A stretch of 64,000 nt of DNA, from positions 24,854,225 to 24,918,224 of the forward strand of contig OX419344.1 of the NCBI GenBank assembly GCA_948470475.1, in the 5' to 3' direction. Positions 60,901 through 64,000 of this stretch are shown here, piece by piece; position 1 is the stretch's first letter, and every line of letters starts with the position of its first letter. The notes under the pieces are model-generated. The model did not search any database. It saw nothing but the letters and a program-made list of their open reading frames with translations, and was not told the DNA's origin. The translations under genes and the position numbers were made by a program. Origin of the DNA: Galaxea fascicularis. Taxonomy: Eukaryota; Cnidaria; Anthozoa; Scleractinia; Euphylliidae.

Positions 60901-62146
60901 GCTATTATTTGTACTGTGAAAGATAAGAGCATCAACAAAACAGAAATTTCTTCAAGCGAAACCGAATCCGCGCCAGACTCACATTCGTTACATGCGCGTT
61001 GGGCTGACAGGAATACTAGACATGCACCTGGTGAACCAAAACAGGAATCTGAGGTAAGAACCAGTTAACGTTGGAATGACTTAGAATTTTTTTCACCATG
61101 GATCCACCGTTTAAGTGGCCAAAGGAAAGTTAACTTATCCGGTACAGGTAGTAGGTTGGTGAGAGAGGTGGTGAAACCTATTTTGCCTAGCTAGGAGTGT
61201 TGCAACACCATTAACAGGGCTCTAGAGTGCACGGTTTTCTATTGAGTGTCGTAAAACGAAAACCAAAAAAAAGTACTCTGACCAATCACAAGTGACGAAG
61301 AAAGCTCAGTAAACAAATGCAAATCAGAATTTGAGCGCAACGGGCGCCAAGCGCGGGAAAATGTATGCGTGCAACTCGCAATTGGATTTGGTTTTCTTCT
61401 CATTCGCACAGAAAATGGCGCCAGTTTTGTCAACCCATCACAGAGAGAAGAAGAGTAAAACCACCGCAAACGCGAATTACTTTCAACACTCCAAATTGAA
61501 AACCGTTCTAATTCGTTTGCAAATCTATCCTGAATGAAGATTTAGGGGCAATCCTTTTGGGATTATTCCGGTTATCCTCTCTCCGGTTTAAGAATAGGTT
61601 GATACGAGGAAAAAATTTCCTTTAGAAAGCGTACGAGGAAAACCAAATTGTACGTCTCAAAGGAACGTCTTCTTAACCTCTGAACTGCGTCGAGGGTTTT
61701 TGAAATGTTTTGACAGTGGCTATTGCGATTAAACGAGGCTATTGCGATTATCTTCTTTTGAAGATAGATAATATGCCATCCAAAATTTGTCTTTAGAAGG
61801 AGGAATTAGAATGGGGTTTTAACTTCCAAAGTAGAGGAAGTTTGAGATCTCAGATAACTCCCCACAACTGGAATCTTTCCACTACTGTTATTAACTCAAC
61901 ATGAAGCAATAGTTTGATATTCAGTATATTTTTTTGCAGGTTTTATCTGAGACAGGTTCTCAGAACCTTTCGTGTCTTCCAGTGCGAAGAAAGAACAAAG
62001 TGACAGACAATGAACTGAGAAGCAATAAGAGTCAAAAGCAAGAACGAAGCTCACCACACCTAATCGACAAAGTGTCCAGAATCCTGTTTCCCTTCGCTTA
62101 CTTTCTTTTTCTTCTAGTTTACTGTATCGTTTACGTGGCACCTTAA
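53292..62146 (+). CDS. Anion-type Cys-loop ligand-gated channel subunit (GlyR/GABA-A-like), 8 exons, about 443 aa
   Basis: Exons: 53292-53373 (proposed signal-peptide exon, VLHVSLLFSSVVIS), 55908-56000, 56796-56863, 57693-57910, 58595-58677, 59450-59587, 60611-61053, 61940-62146; total 1,332 nt, all phases agree. The ligand domain has LNNYDKRVRPNVGG, DFTATFFFRQFWRDHRLAF, QIWLPDTFF and the Cys loop CLMDLHRFPMDEQIC (13 residues between the Cys). M1 follows RLKRHLGFYVIQDFIPT. M2 has CVPARVSLGITTVLSITT; the PAR motif marks anion selectivity. M3 has KVGYIKAIDYYLLGSFFFVF. A basic M3-M4 loop and M4 (LFPFAYFLFLLVYCIVYV) end the chain. Such subunits form pentameric chloride channels in the plasma membrane. 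M2-M3 resemble glycine receptors, but the extra loop-C cysteine pair of GlyR is absent, so the ligand is unknown. The first exon is the least certain. AATAAA at 62600. Confidence 0.9.
54151..54299. repeat. MITE with 17-bp TAGCCTGAGTATCAGGC inverted ends
   Basis: TAGCCTGAGTATCAGGC (54151-54167) is the exact reverse complement of the right end (GCCTGATACTCAGGCTA). The interior is purine-rich then pyrimidine-rich. It lies in the first receptor intron. Confidence 0.82.
54449..55250. repeat. Element family 'GGGGGTGACAACTCT', copy B, with nested SINE
   Basis: The left GGAGTGACAATTCTAAC and right GTTAGAGTTGTCACCCCCC are inverted ends. AATTCTTCCGGGAATCTGGA and TTTCCGGGAGGACTTA match copy A (26185-26448). 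The SINE at 54855-55193 interrupts it between GGACTTAGAGTTA and TTACATCTAGTGTTGCTCAA. Confidence 0.75.
54855..55193 (-). repeat. tRNA-derived SINE (family C), minus-strand copy nested in copy B
   Basis: On the minus strand: a head with A-box-like GTGGTGAGAGCGCTCGCC and B box GGGTTCGATTCCCGGAC, the same body as 43454-43775 (CTCCGAGAGGTTTTTCTCCG, GAGCACTCGTG) and an (ATT)n tail seen as (AAT)n on the plus strand at 54880-54931. Confidence 0.85.
57085..57270 (+). repeat. Tandem duplication of about 107 bp in receptor intron 3
   Basis: GAGGACTTAAGACAGTTGACG...GAATTTGTAATTGGTCACAG is followed by a second copy GAGGACTTAGACAGTTAACG...GAATTTGTAATTGGCCACAG. GGTCGCGGCGCATGCCCA also appears both before and after the palindrome that follows. 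Confidence 0.7.
57273..57418. repeat. Perfect 54-bp inverted repeat with 38-bp spacer
   Basis: Arm 57273-57326 starts GCCATATTCGTATTCTCGG and ends GTGGAGGCTCTT. Arm 57365-57418 is its exact reverse complement. The spacer is 57327-57364. It lies in receptor intron 3. Confidence 0.93.
58820..59045. repeat. Compound inverted repeats in receptor intron 5
   Basis: GCGGGCCGTA / TACGGCCCGC near 58852-58879. GTAAGTTACGGATCCTCG and CGGTCCGTAACTTAC enclose ATGGCCTGCGCGC and GCGCTTGAGCCAT (58939-59037). Confidence 0.65.
59890..60139 (+). repeat. Hammerhead-carrying element bounded by 37-bp imperfect inverted repeats
   Basis: CACACAAATTAATGTGTTTA and GGTAAGCCGAAAGC at the left pair with GGCTTTCAGCTTACC and AAACACATTAATTTGTGTG at the right. 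The ribozyme is central. Upstream (59736-59770) is an (ATTT)n run and CAACTTTATTTGCATACAC, resembling a retroelement end. It lies in the receptor intron between exons 6 and 7. Confidence 0.65.
59960..60044 (+). ncRNA. Type I hammerhead ribozyme
   Basis: Core CTGATGA at 59987-59993; stem II GGCC-TAATAA-GGCC (59994-60007); GAAA 60008-60011; stem III CAG/CTG within ACAGCTGT; predicted cleavage after GTC at 60019. Stem I: GCCATG (59981-59986) with CATGGC (60020-60025), then ATTAGC (59972-59977) with GCTAAT (60027-60032), then TTGAGCCTG (59960-59968) with CAGGCTCAA (60036-60044). That is 21 base pairs in stem I with two internal loops and all core nucleotides present. Stem III has no loop, so cleavage may need a dimer, as in ribozymes of Penelope-like elements and animal retrozymes. 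Self-cleavage itself is inferred. Confidence 0.9.
61228..61507. repeat. MITE with TGCACGGTTTTC-type ends in the last receptor intron
   Basis: CACGGTTTTCTATTGAGTGT at the left pairs imperfectly with ACACTCCAAATTGAAAACCG at the right. The interior has CCAATCACAAG and GGCGCCAAGCGCGGGAAAAT. It looks like a decayed member of a high-copy family. Confidence 0.68.
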
Positions 62147-63411
62147 TTATTTCAGTTGTAGCTACAGAGGACGTATGGAAATGTAATACCTTTAATTCCT
62201 GAAACATGCCATTTTCCACACCCGTTTTCAGACCTCGCCTATAAAACCCATCTCCTTTTTCACATCTACAGTTGCGGTTACACTTGCTTTGTCATTAGTC
62301 TAATGGAGCTTGACATCAGAGCTGAACGTCAAGTCAGCTCGAATGATGTATTTTGGTCACTACTTTTTCTTTATGATTCATTTGGAGTTCAAAAGACAAA
62401 TCTTTCATACGCTCTCGTGATTCCCTTGAAAACCATACCTGATTTCGTACCAGGATAATAATCAATACGTCTCGTTTGCACTGTTATCTCATGTAAATGT
62501 GACGAACGTAGTACTTAAGATCATTCCCCAGAAATAGAAGTCGCAATAGATTTTATTTGACACTTTGCTAGGTGGTTGTCAAGAACAGCAAAGAAATGCA
62601 ATAAAAAGAGAGGGTCCTCGTGTCGGTTTTCATGCTTTGAGGCTTTAGTTTGTACCTACTTTGGTAAATTGTTAGCACAGTTTTAGTAGATAGCCGAAAG
62701 TGGTCTGAGACTATAATTTACATAAACGGGACTGAAGCAATGGGATATAGGTTTTATTTTATCGAAAGCACATAATGGTCGAAGTTTAACCTCTCAAAGG
62801 TAAAGAAAAAATGATCTAATGAAAGATTAGTCGTGTTTATTGCGTCTGTGTTATACCATTGAAGTTTCAATAGCCTCATCGTAAACGAGGTCTTCCGTGA
62901 ATAATGAAATACTGGGCAATAGAAAATTCTTCAAATTTTGATATGTTACGGAGAATTGCATTTTCTTTTAATACCAGAAATAAAAAGCATAGGTTCCCAT
63001 ACTCGTTCGGGAGAAAATCACCATTTACCTATTTCTAGGAGATCAGCCCTTCAGAGAACCTGCAGTGTTTTGAACATGCACGCGCTTGTGTGCGCGCTGC
63101 TGACGCATGAAACTATGCGCAGGAAGGATGCGCAATGCAGTTTAGGGGAATTACCTTAAAAGTACACTGACCAGAGGAAGAAGTTGTACGGCAATTGAAG
63201 GAAACGCTTGTATGACGCGTTATTGCTGGTTCTTCGTAAGGCTTTCGAGCTTCAACTCCAAACAAGGTTCTTTAGACTCAAACCCATTTAATGTTAAACA
63301 CAGTGAAACTCGCGAACACACACACAGCTACATGGTTCTCTCAAGTCCAACATGCAAAGCGGGTAACATTCCCTTGTCACGCTGTCACGCTTTACGTAAC
63401 AGTCAACAACA

Positions 63412-63666
63412 GGGGCGCTTACCATTTACACGATCCATTCGGGTGGAAATTTGAGGTGTAAATATTCGACACCGCAGCTTGTCCAAACGCAAAATGGATG
63501 AAAAAAAAAATTTACTAGTATCAGTTGGAAAGCTAAAAAATAACAGAAAAAGTGCATTGATTTAGCCGATGGCCCATAATTTCTGAAACGTTCCAAATGG
63601 AATGGTATGTACCATTTGATTTTCCACCCAGAATTTCCGGGTTTTCCGTGTAAATGGTAAGGACCC
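63412..63666. repeat. MITE family 'TTACCATTTACAC', copy 2
   Basis: The left CTTACCATTTACACGATC and right GTGTAAATGGTAAGGACCCC are inverted ends. The interior matches the copy at 43085-43341 almost throughout (GATGGCCCATAATTTCTGAA). Confidence 0.85.
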
Positions 63667-63668
63667 CA

Positions 63669-63796
63669 GGGGCCGGTTCCTGAAAGGTGTAATAACTCTA
63701 TTCCAGGGATAAATGCGCCTTATTCCAGGATAAATAACTAAATAGAGCACATTTATCCTTGGAATAGAGTTATTACACCTTTCAGGAACCGGCCCC
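63669..63796. repeat. Young hairpin MITE with about 47-bp near-perfect arms
   Basis: GGGGCCGGTTCCTGAAAGGT at the left is exactly matched in reverse complement at the right (ACCTTTCAGGAACCGGCCCC). The arms run on through AATAACTCTATTCCA and GGATAAATG with one unpaired base. It abuts the MITE at 63412-63666. Confidence 0.9.
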
Positions 63797-64000
63797 AGGT
63801 GTATGCCGGTATACCTCAAGATATTCCTCCGACTAATTTTGTTTGCGTTCCTAGGAACACATCATGCTGTTACATGTTTCTTATCACCACAGGTTGTCAT
63901 TAGCCGCCCTATATATTCCTTGGTTTAATTTTTAGCAACAAATTATGGTTATTTAGTCGTGATGGTTGCATTATGATTATAATGTTTTTCGGCCCATATT

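Larger units (their letters stand above)
62147..64000. other. 3' flank of the receptor gene and repeats
   Basis: The receptor 3' UTR with AATAAA at 62600-62605 starts it. No further coding exon recognised. Two adjacent MITEs occupy 63412-63796. Nothing recognised from 63800 to the end. Confidence 0.5.

Overview
The window is animal nuclear DNA: AT-rich, intron-rich (short exons with canonical GT-AG junctions), gene-dense, and full of short inverted-repeat elements. The gene content (profilins, TFIIF beta, a ZXD-family zinc-finger factor, TADA3, RFC4, a Cys-loop receptor) is metazoan. The repeat types (BEL/Pao, a CR1/L2-type LINE, tRNA-derived SINEs, many MITEs, a hammerhead-bearing repeat) and the P2X7-cytoplasmic-domain-like remnant suggest a cnidarian, most likely a stony coral. 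This is inference; no species is assigned.

Layout. 1-5186 (-): a BEL/Pao retrotransposon with an uninterrupted gag-pol frame running off the left edge, its primer-binding site and one LTR. 5335-6538 (-): broken P2X7-like coding remnant. 7018-10435 (+): the 3' half of an RNF13-type PA-TM-RING ubiquitin ligase. 12692-13191 (-): profilin. 13812-16030 (-): decayed LINE split by SINE copies. 18005-24772 (-): GTF2F2 (TFIIF beta), with a 27-28 bp minisatellite in a large intron and a 2-nt frameshift in its last exon. 26885-36916 (-): 12-exon ZXDC-like gene with ten C2H2 fingers. 37471-38823 (+): intronless TADA3. 39427-41184 (-): second profilin. 41527-51060 (+): complete 13-exon RFC4. 53292-62146 (+): anion-type Cys-loop receptor of 8 exons.

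The host genes are mostly housekeeping nuclear factors: general transcription (GTF2F2), SAGA/ATAC co-activator (TADA3), a zinc-finger co-activator family (ZXD) and DNA replication (RFC4), plus two actin-binding profilins and a neuronal-type receptor. They are not a pathway cluster. ZXDC/TADA3 and profilin-2/RFC4 are head-to-head pairs with 554 and 342 bp between start codons, so each pair probably shares a bidirectional promoter.

The most unusual signal is a complete type I hammerhead ribozyme fold (59960-60044, +) in a receptor intron, framed by inverted repeats. Others are a roughly 1 kb inverted-repeat element whose arms are arrays of a 10-bp CGACCGATAG-like motif (44412-45446), a perfect 54-bp palindrome (57273-57418), and a SINE whose (ATT)n tail abuts an RFC4 splice acceptor. 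Exon coordinates were read by eye from splice signals, reading phase and family resemblance; single-base errors are possible.
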